Assembly: GCF_003626695.1 (NCBI RefSeq)
Contig: NZ_RBAH01000031.1
Location: 36,604 to 100,603, forward strand
DNA from: Paenibacillus ginsengarvi
GTDB taxonomy: Bacteria; Bacillota; Bacilli; Paenibacillales; NBRC-103111
Length of the DNA stretch: 64,000 bases
Reading direction: 5' to 3'
Shown here: piece by piece, positions 33,233 through 42,851 of the stretch
How the letters are laid out: every line of letters begins with the position of its first letter
Position numbering within the stretch: position 1 is the first letter of the stretch
Program-made: the position numbers and the translations under genes
Notes under the pieces: generated by a model
Seen by the model: only the letters and a program-made list of their open reading frames with translations
What the model was told of the DNA's origin: nothing
Database searches by the model: none

Positions 33233-34954
33233 ATGAAGCTCATTACGAAGGTCATCTGTCTGATCGTCATTTTGATGTCGCCGGTGATTGCGCTGTACGC
33301 CTACTCCAATGCGCAGAGCACGCGGCTTGTCGAGGAACAGCTGACGATCGCCAACCGGCAGCGGCTTGCGATTTTTATGCACCAGATCGAGGCCGCCATG
33401 GAACAGGTGTCGCAATATTCGAATCTGATTTCGCAGGAACCGGACTTCGCCCAATTCGCGGGCAACGTCATTCCGGCCAACGGGTACGACTACGCCATGC
33501 TGTCGGACGCGCTGCAGCGCAAGCTGTCGCTGTTCAGCACCTCCACGGCCTGGATGAACCGGATCAACGTATATTTTCCCGGCTCGGGGCATGCCGTATC
33601 GTCGTATTCCTTGCTTCCTTATAATATAGATTATCTGCTGGAACAGGCGACGACACGCTGGACGTATCGGACGATTCGAGTCGACGGCGCGGAGAAGCGG
33701 GCGTTCACCCGTTTCTTTATCGAGCCGGCTTCCGCCGCTTCCGACATACGCAAGGCCGACGTAGTCGTAGAGATTGATCTGATGGCGGACAATATCGAAC
33801 GGCTGCTCGACAGCTTCAAGACGAAAGGCAACAACGATCCGTTCCTGTACAAAGGCGCCGGGGAGCTTGTGCTTAACGGCAGCGCCGACGAACCTACCAT
33901 CCGCAGGCTCATTGAGCAGGAAGGAAGCCAAATCGCAGACTCGGCGGGGGGATACCGGTCCGTTTCGCTGGACGGCCGCCGTTACCTGGTATACGGGCTC
34001 GTCTCTCCGAAGATCGGCTGGACACTTGTCGATTACGTGCCGCTGGAGACGATACTGGCGCCCGTTACATCCAGCCGGAATTTGTTCTATGTAACGGCCT
34101 GCCTGCTCGTACTTATGGGCGCCGGCGCAGCCTACCTGATCTACTCGCAGGTACAGCGTCCGATCCGCCAGCTCGGCGAAGGGACCGTCCGGCTGGAGCG
34201 GGGAGATCTGGCCGCCCGGCTGCCGTCCGGCACCAACCGGGATTTTGCCGGCCTGTTCCGGCAATTCAACCGGATGGCGGAGCAGCAGCAGCATCTGATC
34301 GAGAAAGTGTACCGGGAGCAGCTGCGTGCGAAGGAAGCCGTGATGAAGCAGCTGCAATCGCAGATCAATCCGCATTTTCTATACAACAGCTTCGCCTACA
34401 TCGTCAGTATGGCGCAGATGAACCGGCTGGAGCCGGTCGTTTCGATGGCATACAGCTTGTCGGATTACTACCGTTATTCTACGCGCAACGAACGGCTGGA
34501 TACGACGGTAAAGGAGGAAGTCGCCTTCGTGCGCTCTTATATGGATATTATGAACATGCAGCTGCGCAAAATCGGCTACACGATCGACATGGCTCCCGAG
34601 CTGGAGTCGCTTGTCATTCCGCGGCTGCTGCTTCAGCCTATTGTGGAAAATGCAATTATTCACGGTCTGGAGCCGAAGAAGGGCGGCGGTTCGATCGCGA
34701 TTACAGGCAGAGCGGCGGATGGTACCGTCTGTTTTACGGTCGAAGACGACGGTGTGGGACTCGCGGACGAAGCGCTCGAGCGGTTGAACCTTTCCCTTAA
34801 GGAAACGGAGCCGCCGGGGGACGACTGCGGGCTGTGGAACGTCCATCAGCGCCTGGAGCACAGATTCGGCTTAGATGCCGGTTTGCTCCTGACGCGGTCC
34901 GAGTCCGGCGGCGTGAAGGTTACGCTCAGTTGGCCCGATGTGTCGTACCTATAA
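33233..34954 (+). CDS. YesM-type sensor histidine kinase
   Basis: A 573-residue membrane kinase. One membrane segment lies at about residues 5-23, an extracytoplasmic sensor domain follows to about 285, and a second segment at about 286-303. A HAMP linker (SQVQRPIRQLGEGTVRLERG) is next. The phospho-acceptor is His381 in QINPHFLYNS, the LytS/YesM-type motif, and the ATPase domain has IVENAIIHGLEPK and VEDDGVGL. It pairs with the response regulator starting 14 bases downstream. The ligand is probably an oligosaccharide, by analogy with family members near glycoside hydrolases. The ATG at 33233 follows GGAGGG. Confidence 0.92.
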   Translation: MKLITKVICLIVILMSPVIALYAYSNAQSTRLVEEQLTIANRQRLAIFMHQIEAAMEQVSQYSNLISQEPDFAQFAGNVIPANGYDYAMLSDALQRKLSLFSTSTAWMNRINVYFPGSGHAVSSYSLLPYNIDYLLEQATTRWTYRTIRVDGAEKRAFTRFFIEPASAASDIRKADVVVEIDLMADNIERLLDSFKTKGNNDPFLYKGAGELVLNGSADEPTIRRLIEQEGSQIADSAGGYRSVSLDGRRYLVYGLVSPKIGWTLVDYVPLETILAPVTSSRNLFYVTACLLVLMGAGAAYLIYSQVQRPIRQLGEGTVRLERGDLAARLPSGTNRDFAGLFRQFNRMAEQQQHLIEKVYREQLRAKEAVMKQLQSQINPHFLYNSFAYIVSMAQMNRLEPVVSMAYSLSDYYRYSTRNERLDTTVKEEVAFVRSYMDIMNMQLRKIGYTIDMAPELESLVIPRLLLQPIVENAIIHGLEPKKGGGSIAITGRAADGTVCFTVEDDGVGLADEALERLNLSLKETEPPGDDCGLWNVHQRLEHRFGLDAGLLLTRSESGGVKVTLSWPDVSYL

Positions 34955-34968
34955 GCGGAGGTGAAGCC

Positions 34969-35712
34969 ATGATATCGGTTCTTCTTGTAGACGATCATCC
35001 ACATCTGGTCGAGCATTTGTCGACGGTCATCCCGTGGGCGGAGCTCGGCGTTTCCCGCGTTTTTACCGGCTGCTCCGGTGACGAAGCGCTGGAGACGATC
35101 CGGAACAACCGCATCGATATTCTCGTCACGGATATTCGAATGCCCGGCATGGACGGCTTGCAGCTGATCGGGCAGGCCAGGAAACTGCGGCCGGAGCTCG
35201 ACTGCATCCTTTTGTCCGGTTACGGCGAATTCCAGTACGCGCAGAAAGCGATCGAGCTGCAGGCGTTTCGTTATTTGCTGAAGCCGGTACGGCCCGACGA
35301 ATTCGTATCCGTCATGCGCGAGCTTACGAACGGCAGAAGCCGGCCTTCGGATGCTGGAGCGGAGCAGCAGCCGGCGGACAAACACGAGGTGCAGCGCCGC
35401 CTGATCGATTCGGTCCACGACTATGTGCGCCTGCACATTGGAGGCGATCTGACGCTGGCCGCCATCGCCGAGCACGTTTATTTGCATCCGGTCTATTTGT
35501 CGAAGGTATACAAGGAGATTGCGGGCAGAAACGTGAGCGAATTCATCCTGGACGCGCGAATGACCAAGGCGAAGGAGCTGCTGGGGCATCCGGGCCTGCG
35601 CATTTACGAAATTGGCGAAGCGGTCGGTTACCGTAGCACGCAGCATTTTATCGCCGAGTTCAAAAAGTATGCCGGCGTGACGCCGAAAATGTTCCGGGAA
35701 TCGTTTCGTTAA
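34969..35712 (+). CDS. YesN-type response regulator with AraC output domain
   Basis: A 247-residue regulator. Residues 1-120 are a receiver domain: LLVDDHPHL acidic pocket, phospho-acceptor Asp55 in VTDIRMPGMDG, and LLKPVRPDEF with the conserved Lys. Residues about 145-247 are an AraC double helix-turn-helix, with LTLAAIAEHVYLHPVYLSKV and IGEAVGYRSTQHFIAEFKKY. The ATG at 34969 follows GGAGGTGA. It is coexpressed with the kinase gene. Likely targets are its own operon and the solute-binding gene next door, which share a repeated upstream block. Confidence 0.93.
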   Translation: MISVLLVDDHPHLVEHLSTVIPWAELGVSRVFTGCSGDEALETIRNNRIDILVTDIRMPGMDGLQLIGQARKLRPELDCILLSGYGEFQYAQKAIELQAFRYLLKPVRPDEFVSVMRELTNGRSRPSDAGAEQQPADKHEVQRRLIDSVHDYVRLHIGGDLTLAAIAEHVYLHPVYLSKVYKEIAGRNVSEFILDARMTKAKELLGHPGLRIYEIGEAVGYRSTQHFIAEFKKYAGVTPKMFRESFR

Positions 35713-35754
35713 CATACCGTCATGTTTATTGAAAATTCGACATACCGTTCCCCC
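35711..35754 (+). promoter_or_regulatory. Candidate YesN-type operator, copy upstream of the solute-binding gene
   Basis: Contains the second copy of the 33063-33100 block plus a direct repeat of ACATACCGT at 35712-35720 and 35740-35748, spaced 28 bases apart. Direct half-sites two to three helical turns apart fit a dimeric AraC-type activator. Confidence 0.6.
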
Positions 35755-35902
35755 CCGGTATCCCGTTAAATAGAGAAGGGAACATTTTGAAGCATACAAA
35801 GCGGCTTGCGGCTTCGAAACTGAGTCCGATTCGGTTGCGGGGACCCGGAAACCGTCATCGCGAGGGAGAGGGACGGTATCAATACGACTGGAAAAGGAAC
35901 CG

Positions 35903-37564
35903 GTGGTTGGAATGGCGTACAATCGCACGATCGTTTTAAGCTGTATGCTCCTCTTGGCTCTCGTATTCGGCGCTTATGCGTATATGACGAAACAAGCGGC
36001 CGCCCCGTCGTCGGGTTCGGATTCGGAAGCGGGAGGACCGCCACAGCCGCCTATCGTCATCACGACCGCCCGAGTACTAAGCGACAGCGATCTCAACAAG
36101 ATGAAGGAGCCGGACACGATCGACGACAACCCGATTACCCGCTGGTCGAAAGCCAGATTAGGCATCGATCCCTCCAACATGTGGGTGCTGGCGGACGAGG
36201 CGGCGCTGGAGAAGAAGCTTCGGCTTGCCCTGACAGGGGATGAGGAGCTTCCGGACGTGCTGCTGCTCAACAACCGCGTTTTGCCCCGAATGTTGGAGGA
36301 ACTGGCTGCATCCGGCCGGTTTGCGGATATCGGCGAGTCGTTCGAACGGTATGCTTCTCCGCGTTTGAAGGAAGCGTACGCGCTGAATCCGGATGTGTGG
36401 AAAACGGTGCGGGCTAACGGCAAGCTGTGGGGGCTGCCGCAAATTTCCGACGGAAAAGTCGGCGATCCGATACTTTGGATCCGGAAGGACTGGCTCGACC
36501 GGCTTGGACTTGCCGTGCCTGCAACACTGAACGAGTTGACCGCCGTGCTGGACGCCTTTACAAACCGGGACCCGGACGGCAACGGCAAGAAGGATACGTT
36601 CGGACTCGCGCTGGGTGGCAAAAACTCGCTGAACGGCTGGATCGGAGACGCCAGCTTCCTGTTCGGCGCCTACGGCGACCAGCCGTATCAGTGGAACCGG
36701 ATGCCGGACGGCACGCTCGCTTACGGCTCCGTTCAGCCGGCCATGCAGGACGCGCTAACCGTGCTTGCCCAGTGGTACCGGCTTGGCTATCTTCACCCCA
36801 ACTTTGGAACCCATGACGAATTGACCGCGTCCTCCCTGTTCGCGGACGGGCAAGCCGGGATCATCTCCGCGCCGGGTTGGATGGGGGGCTGGCCGCTGTC
36901 GGAGGTGCCGGATTGGATGAACAAGTTCAAGCCGATCCCGTTTCCGTCCGGACCGGACGGCAAAATCGGCCGGAGAGGCTCGGAAATTTCGTACGGCAGC
37001 TACGTGTTCCGCAAAGGCTTCGAGCATATGGACGCCGTGTTCCGTTATTTCGATGAAGTATACGGCGCGCTGATTGAAGATCCGGCGTCGGATTTCGTTA
37101 ACGGCTTTGCCGAGAATTACGACTACAAGCGGGTTAACGGCGAGATTGTTTACGATTTCCCGGGGAAAACGGACACCATCTCCCGGCAGTTTCTCGTCGC
37201 TCTCGGCAGCACGCCCCCCGGGGTGATCCGCGAAAGCCTGGAGCAGCGAGTCTACCGGGGAAAGGTCGATACCCCGTATGAGAAGAAGCTGGCTGCCAGC
37301 AGTTCGAAGCTGTTTCTGGAGGGCATCATCGTCGGCGACCTGCAGTTGGCTTACGCTCGGAAGAATGAATTCGTGGGCGCCCCCGGACCGAAGATGCGCG
37401 CCAAATGGCCGGCCTTGCAGGACTTGGAGAAAAAAGCGTTTCTGAAGATCGTCTACGGCAACGAACCACCCGACTCGTTCATCGCGTTCGTGCGCGACTG
37501 GTATGCGTACGGCGGAGAAGAAATTACCCGCGAGGTCAACGAGTGGGATCGGGCCAACCGGTGA
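35903..37564 (+). CDS. Extracellular solute-binding protein (large, LipO-like)
   Basis: A 553-residue binding protein of the large family 1 type, whose members usually carry oligosaccharides. The calcium-loop-like NRDPDGNGKKDTFGLAL and IRKDWLDRLGLAVPATL are typical. The N-terminus is hydrophobic (VLSCMLLLALVFGAYAYM), but I see no lipobox Cys at its end, so it is either membrane-anchored by an uncleaved helix or fully secreted. GTG 35903 is spaced correctly from AAAGGA; ATG 35912 is the alternative. No ABC permeases are adjacent. It lies directly after the YesM/YesN pair and shares its upstream block. Confidence 0.85.
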   Translation: MVGMAYNRTIVLSCMLLLALVFGAYAYMTKQAAAPSSGSDSEAGGPPQPPIVITTARVLSDSDLNKMKEPDTIDDNPITRWSKARLGIDPSNMWVLADEAALEKKLRLALTGDEELPDVLLLNNRVLPRMLEELAASGRFADIGESFERYASPRLKEAYALNPDVWKTVRANGKLWGLPQISDGKVGDPILWIRKDWLDRLGLAVPATLNELTAVLDAFTNRDPDGNGKKDTFGLALGGKNSLNGWIGDASFLFGAYGDQPYQWNRMPDGTLAYGSVQPAMQDALTVLAQWYRLGYLHPNFGTHDELTASSLFADGQAGIISAPGWMGGWPLSEVPDWMNKFKPIPFPSGPDGKIGRRGSEISYGSYVFRKGFEHMDAVFRYFDEVYGALIEDPASDFVNGFAENYDYKRVNGEIVYDFPGKTDTISRQFLVALGSTPPGVIRESLEQRVYRGKVDTPYEKKLAASSSKLFLEGIIVGDLQLAYARKNEFVGAPGPKMRAKWPALQDLEKKAFLKIVYGNEPPDSFIAFVRDWYAYGGEEITREVNEWDRANR

Positions 37565-37845
37565 CGGTGTGACGAGGCAAGAAGCAATCGGCGGGTTCTC
37601 GAATCGGCCCGCCCGCTCCTGAGACTTGGTCCCGGGAACTCAAATAATCCGCCGACGTCGTCGCTGGGGTCGATCCCCTGCGATGCCGGTGAAGCAGCCA
37701 GTTTCACTTTCGTGCGGTAATTCGTCAATGCATCAGTGTGGTGTGGTAAGACAATAGGTTGCTGGCGAGAACACGGAACGATTGGAGCCGATTGGAAAGC
37801 GAGAAACCGTTCGGCGGCCGCCAATTGAGAGGAGCGGAGAAGACG

Positions 37846-38544
37846 ATGGCAACACTTCGCGGGTATTACCGGTTTAGCGGTTGGCTGCTGCTGCTCTCAG
37901 GACTGATAACGATCGTCATCCAATACATCCATCTGGAGGATGTGCCGGCCGATCTGAACCAGATGGGCTACTTCGTAGATGCTGCCGTATGGACCCATAT
38001 CGGGTTGCTGCTGTCGTTTGCGATGTTTCTGATGGGTTTTGTCGGGCTGTATTTGCGGCAGGCGGCGCAGCTGAAATGGTGGGGCTGGCTCAGCTTCGGG
38101 TGCCTTTTTCTATTCGTCGTCCTCGATCTGCTGCACGCGCCGATCCAAATTTTTAGTTACCCGGTACTGTTCGCCGGTGTCGAAACCGAGGAGCAGTTGC
38201 AGATTGCGTCCGAGCTCGTCATGCGGATCGGGGCGGAGGGGCCGGGGACATTCCTGATGATGCTGCTGATGCCGCTCGTTCTGGTCGGCACGATCCTGAT
38301 GGGAATCGCCATGCTGAAGGCTGGCGTGCTTCCGAAAGGTCCGGCGATCGCGACGCTCGTATCCGTTGTTCTTATCGTGCTGCCGTACGGACCGGTGACG
38401 AAGTATGTGTTCCCGCTGCAGTATGCGGTCTACGTCTGGTACGGAGCCGTGCTCGCTTTCGAAAGGACACGCGTGCAGGAAGCGAACGTGCCGACAACGG
38501 GAGCCGGCGGACAGAGCGGCGAAACGACAAGTGTGCAAAACTGA
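37846..38544 (+). CDS. Hypothetical six-segment membrane protein
   Basis: A 232-residue membrane protein with about six hydrophobic segments, for example YYRFSGWLLLLSGLITIVIQ, IGLLLSFAMFLMGFVGLYL and LMMLLMPLVLVGTILMG. The pattern is like DUF4386 proteins but too weak for a firm assignment. The last 25 residues are hydrophilic. The ATG at 37846 follows GAGGAGCGGAG. It lies 280 bases after the solute-binding gene; that gap shows no other feature. The downstream lipoprotein gene starts four bases later, so the two are coupled. Confidence 0.7.
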   Translation: MATLRGYYRFSGWLLLLSGLITIVIQYIHLEDVPADLNQMGYFVDAAVWTHIGLLLSFAMFLMGFVGLYLRQAAQLKWWGWLSFGCLFLFVVLDLLHAPIQIFSYPVLFAGVETEEQLQIASELVMRIGAEGPGTFLMMLLMPLVLVGTILMGIAMLKAGVLPKGPAIATLVSVVLIVLPYGPVTKYVFPLQYAVYVWYGAVLAFERTRVQEANVPTTGAGGQSGETTSVQN

Positions 38545-38547
38545 AGC

Positions 38548-39072
38548 TTGGATAAAAACCGGGAAGGAAATGAGGGGATTCCGACGAGAGCAGATAGGAA
38601 AGCAAAAGCAGGCATCGGGATCGCGGCGTTTGCGCTGGCTATAACGCTCGTTGGCTGCTCGGCCGGCGGCGGGGAAGGCGGGGCAAATGGAACGGAAGCG
38701 GAGGGGACGTCGGTCGTGAAAAACGCGGACGGCGGCAAAACCGTGCTCTCCAGCGTTAAGGAATGGCCGAAGGAGCTGCCGGCGGACGTCCCGAGGCCGG
38801 ATGGAATGACGGTAACCGCCTCGGTCAAGTCCGAGACTACGGGCACCATTACGGTGGCGGTCGAAACGAGCCGGCCCTTCGACGAGATCGTTCGGCTTTA
38901 CCGCGACTATGCGGAGAAGACGGGGTACAGGCAAGTGAACGAAATGAAGGACGACGGCTATTTTATGTATACAGGCTCTAAGGGAGCGGAGACGTTTTCG
39001 GTAATGATCCAGCTCGATCAGGAGGGCCGGAAAAAGGTGACGGGGGCGATCGTATACGGCAAGAAGCCGTAA
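38548..39072 (+). CDS. Small lipoprotein
   Basis: A 174-residue lipoprotein with the lipobox LVGC (Cys37 from the TTG at 38548). A Gly/Glu-rich linker follows, then a domain of about 110 residues (LPADVPRPDGMTVTASVKSE, then IVRLYRDYAEKTGYRQV) resembling small surface-exposed lipoproteins of unknown role. The n-region is long and TTG 38548 has no clear ribosome site, so the true start is uncertain. It overlaps in function or expression with the membrane protein four bases upstream. Confidence 0.65.
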   Translation: MDKNREGNEGIPTRADRKAKAGIGIAAFALAITLVGCSAGGGEGGANGTEAEGTSVVKNADGGKTVLSSVKEWPKELPADVPRPDGMTVTASVKSETTGTITVAVETSRPFDEIVRLYRDYAEKTGYRQVNEMKDDGYFMYTGSKGAETFSVMIQLDQEGRKKVTGAIVYGKKP

Positions 39073-39133
39073 ACGGGAAAACCGCTGTTCGGTCATCAGG
39101 AAAACCATCGATTACAGGAAGGTGAACAAGAAA

Positions 39134-42100
39134 GTGAATCCATTCAAAAGCAAGACGCTTCGGCGCTCCGCTTGGACCGCCGCTTTGTGCGGGATGCTGT
39201 TTGCGTCGGTTCCGCTGCCGCCGCAAGCCGCTTACGCCAAGGCGACTGCCGATATGACGGTATACGACGATGCGCTCTCCGAAGCGTTCGCCAACTACGG
39301 ATGGGCAGACGCCGATCTGGGCAATTCGGCGGTCGTCCGCACGGGGAGCCGGTCGATCCGGCTCGATCCGGATGAAGGCCAGGCGTTATATTTGTACAAA
39401 GACCGCATCATGGACGCGAAGGAATACGAATCGCTGCAATTGTGGGTGAACGGCGGGGCGAGCGGCGGCCAGCGGTTTCGTCTGACGCTTTCGCTAGGGG
39501 GCCAGGCCGTGGCGGAGATCGATTCCGAGCTTCTGCTGCCCGGCGGAGCCGCGAAAAACGAGTGGAAGCAGGTTAACGTTCCGCTTGCGAAGTACGGCGT
39601 TACGGGACTGATCGACGGCATTCTGATCTGGGGGACGGGCGCGCAGGAGCCGATCTACATCGACGACATCCGCTTCGCTGCGGGAAGCGGAGGCCAGGAG
39701 CCTCAGCCGGAAGAACCCCGCAAGGCGACAGCGCTGACGTTCGAGGACGGGCAGCTCGCGCTTAAGGCAGGCCAGGAACGAGGCGTCAAGCTGTATGCCG
39801 CATTTGAAGGCGGGGGAAGCAAAGAGGTGACTGCCAGCGCAAGGTGGTCTTCTTCCGACGACACGGTCGCGACCGTTACGTATGGCGTTGTCAAAGGTTT
39901 AAAGGCGGGAAGCGCGCTGCTCTCCGCCGAGTACGAAGGTTTGAAGGCGCAGCTCCCGGTAAAGGTGGCGGAGAGCGAGCCGGTTCCGCCGATCGAGCCG
40001 GTCGACGGCCTGTCCGTCTATGACGATGCGCTGTCCAGGACGTTTACCGATTATAGCTGGGCCGAGCACAGCCTAGAGGAGCAAGTTGTCGCGCATACCG
40101 GCTCCGCCTCGATTCGTTTTAAGCTTGACGGCGAGGGCGCGCTTTATTTGTACAGCGACCGCATCCTGTCGGTAAACGACTATGATCGTCTATCGTTCTG
40201 GATTCGCGGAAGCGGGGCCGGCGGACAATCGGTGAAGCTCGCGCTGACGGCCGGCGGCCAGACGGTTGCGGAGAAGACGCTTGAATCGTGGCTGCCAGCG
40301 GGGCTTCCCGCGGGCGAATGGGCACGGGTGGAAGTGAAGCTTGCCGATCTGCAGCTTCCGAACGGCATCTACGACGGACTGCGATTTGCGGGCGGAACGC
40401 CGAATGAACAGGGCACCGTTTATCTTGACGATATCGCTCTGCTCGCCAAACCGGTCGAGCGGGTTCCCGTCGCCGAGGTGAGAATCGACAAGCCGCGGCT
40501 TGTGATGCGGCCCGGCGACGTCCAGCAGCTGCAAAGCGAGACGTTTTTCACGAACGGCGATACGGCGATCGTCAGCAACAAGTCCGCATGGAACGTCGAC
40601 CGGTCGGACGTAGTAACCGTGACGTACGGAAGGCTAGAAGCCCGCTCACCGGGAATCGCCAAGGTGACGGCCGTTCACGAAGGGTTTACGGCGGAGGCGT
40701 ACGTGCAGGTGACGGATACGATTTCCGAGCCGGTGTACGAGGATGCGTTAACGGCAGGGTACCGCAACCAAAGCTGGCATGACAAAGATTTCGCCAACAA
40801 GGAACAGAAGCGCAGTGGCAGCTTATCGATTAAGTTCGAGCCGGACGGCTGGGATGGCGTCTGGATCGCCAAGGACGCCAAGCTCGCAGTAGATGGCTAC
40901 TACGGCGTGCAGTTGTCTCTGCACGGCGGTGCTTCGGGCGGGCAGCGGCTGATGCTCCATCTGTACGACGGCGGCCAATCGCTCGGAGCGGTCGACCTGG
41001 ACCGTTACTTGCCGGAGGGCGGACTGCCGGCCGGCCGCTGGACGGATATTACGGTAAGCCTTGCCGATCTCGGCGTCGAATTCGGCACCTTCGACGGACT
41101 GATCGTGCAGGCGGGCACGGAGGACGACCAAGGCGCGGTTTATATCGATGACATCGCGCTGCTGCGCAACCCGCATCCGGGGCAGCTGCCGGAGCCGAAG
41201 CTGCCGGTCATCGGCGTGAAGGTCGATCAAGCTTCGCCGCGCAAGCCGATCAACAGCGACATTTACGGCGTCAACTTCGACGAGTCGAATCCGACCGATT
41301 CGCAGCTGAAATTCCCCGTACAGCGCTGGGGCGGCAACCAGACGACGCGCTACAACTGGGAGCTTGACATTGCGAACCGGGCTTCGGACTGGTTTTTCAT
41401 GAATTACCCGTACGATAACGACCGGCCGGGCGAGTTGCCGAACGGTACGACGTCGGACCGGTTTATCGATATGACCCGGCAGAGCGGCGGGAAGGTGCTG
41501 CTGACCGTGCCGACCATCGGCTGGACGCCGAAGGACCGGGAGATCCGTTACGGCTACTCGCAGAAAAAATACGGTCCGCAGAAGGGCTGGATTCGCGATC
41601 TTCCGGACGCGGGCAACGGCGTTCGGCTGGACGATTCCTGGATTACGAACAGCGATCCGACAGATACGTCGAAGCCGGTGGGCGTCGATTTCGCCACGCG
41701 CTGGCTGCAGCATATCGCCGGCCGCACCGGAGACTACGTTAATCTGTACGCGCTCGACAACGAGCCGGAAATATGGCATGTCACGCATCGCGACGTCCAT
41801 CCGAACCCGCCGACCTATGACGAGCTGTGGGAGAAAACGAAAACTTACGGCTCGGCGATCAAGCAGCAAGATCCGAACGCGCAGCTGCTCGGGCCGGTGT
41901 CTTGGGGATGGTGCGCGTACTTCTATTCCTCGGCCGACAATTGTGCCGAAGGACCGGATCGTGCCGCTCATGACAATATGCCTTTCCTGGAATGGTACCT
42001 GAAGCAGGCGAGCGACTACGAGAAGAAACCCGGCGGGGTAAGGCTTGTCGACTATCTGGACATTCATTACTATTCGCAGGAGTCTGCGGTGCCTACGGAG

Positions 42101-42736
42101 GATGAAAGCCCGGAAGCCGCAAAGCGGCGTTTCCAATCGCTCAAAACGCTGTTCGACGACCGGTTCGTCGACCAGTCCTGGATTCAGGAGCCGATCCGGC
42201 TCATTCCGCGGATGAAGGAAATGATCGCGAAGTATATGCCTTCCGTCAAGCTGGCGATCACGGAGTACAACTTCGGCAACGGAAGCGGCATTACGTCCGG
42301 TCTGGCGCAAGCCGAGGCACTGGCGATTTTTGGCCGCGAGGGCGTCGACCTGGCAACCCGCTTCGGCAACTTCCGGGCAGGTACGTCGATCGAGGACGCG
42401 TTCAAGCTGTTCCTCGATTATGACGGCCGAGGCTCGAAGATCGAAGGCAGCAGCGTCGGCACTAGCTCCACGCTGTTCGACGCGGTGGGCGCCTACACGA
42501 TCGAAGGCAGCGACGGCAAGACGTACGTGCTGCTGTTCAACAAAGATACGCTGACGCGCCAAGTGAGCGTGGATGCAAGCATGCCGGTGGAAGACGGAGC
42601 CGAAACGTACCGCTTCGACGCCGGAACGCGGCTTGCTCACGCAGGCCAGGTGAGGGCCGGAGCGGACGGGACGCTGTCGTTATCGCTGCCCAAGCGCTCG
42701 GCTACGCTGATCGTGATTGAGCCCAAAGGGAAATAA
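39134..42736 (+). CDS. Secreted multi-module GH44 glycoside hydrolase
   Basis: A 1200-residue secreted enzyme. The signal peptide ends near residue 36 (PQAAYA). Three related beta-sandwich modules, likely carbohydrate-binding, lie at about 41-182, 294-438 and 533-676, each beginning VYDDALS or VYEDALT and ending IYIDDI, VYLDDIA or VYIDDIA. Two BIG2-like spacers (about 200-280 and 443-526) sit between them. The catalytic domain, about 693-1105, matches GH44: acid/base Glu877 in LDNEPEIWH and nucleophile Glu1044 in AITEYNFGNG. GH44 enzymes cut xyloglucan, cellulose or mixed-linkage glucan. A small beta domain ends the protein. GTG 39134 follows AGGAAGGTGA; GTG 39122 is too close to it. Confidence 0.88.
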   Translation: MNPFKSKTLRRSAWTAALCGMLFASVPLPPQAAYAKATADMTVYDDALSEAFANYGWADADLGNSAVVRTGSRSIRLDPDEGQALYLYKDRIMDAKEYESLQLWVNGGASGGQRFRLTLSLGGQAVAEIDSELLLPGGAAKNEWKQVNVPLAKYGVTGLIDGILIWGTGAQEPIYIDDIRFAAGSGGQEPQPEEPRKATALTFEDGQLALKAGQERGVKLYAAFEGGGSKEVTASARWSSSDDTVATVTYGVVKGLKAGSALLSAEYEGLKAQLPVKVAESEPVPPIEPVDGLSVYDDALSRTFTDYSWAEHSLEEQVVAHTGSASIRFKLDGEGALYLYSDRILSVNDYDRLSFWIRGSGAGGQSVKLALTAGGQTVAEKTLESWLPAGLPAGEWARVEVKLADLQLPNGIYDGLRFAGGTPNEQGTVYLDDIALLAKPVERVPVAEVRIDKPRLVMRPGDVQQLQSETFFTNGDTAIVSNKSAWNVDRSDVVTVTYGRLEARSPGIAKVTAVHEGFTAEAYVQVTDTISEPVYEDALTAGYRNQSWHDKDFANKEQKRSGSLSIKFEPDGWDGVWIAKDAKLAVDGYYGVQLSLHGGASGGQRLMLHLYDGGQSLGAVDLDRYLPEGGLPAGRWTDITVSLADLGVEFGTFDGLIVQAGTEDDQGAVYIDDIALLRNPHPGQLPEPKLPVIGVKVDQASPRKPINSDIYGVNFDESNPTDSQLKFPVQRWGGNQTTRYNWELDIANRASDWFFMNYPYDNDRPGELPNGTTSDRFIDMTRQSGGKVLLTVPTIGWTPKDREIRYGYSQKKYGPQKGWIRDLPDAGNGVRLDDSWITNSDPTDTSKPVGVDFATRWLQHIAGRTGDYVNLYALDNEPEIWHVTHRDVHPNPPTYDELWEKTKTYGSAIKQQDPNAQLLGPVSWGWCAYFYSSADNCAEGPDRAAHDNMPFLEWYLKQASDYEKKPGGVRLVDYLDIHYYSQESAVPTEDESPEAAKRRFQSLKTLFDDRFVDQSWIQEPIRLIPRMKEMIAKYMPSVKLAITEYNFGNGSGITSGLAQAEALAIFGREGVDLATRFGNFRAGTSIEDAFKLFLDYDGRGSKIEGSSVGTSSTLFDAVGAYTIEGSDGKTYVLLFNKDTLTRQVSVDASMPVEDGAETYRFDAGTRLAHAGQVRAGADGTLSLSLPKRSATLIVIEPKGK

Positions 42737-42851
42737 AGCCCAAGCACGGCGTTTCTTCCAAGGAAGCTGAACGGCTTAGCGGTCAACTACGGCGGTATTG
42801 CAGACGGGTGAACGGGCCGAAACACGCCCTAAACGAAAGGGGATAGTCGAA

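Noticed and set aside
40823..42640. A 605-codon open frame on the minus strand
   Set aside because: It is antisense to the GH44 gene, whose motifs and codon use are clear. Long antisense frames are common in GC-rich genes.
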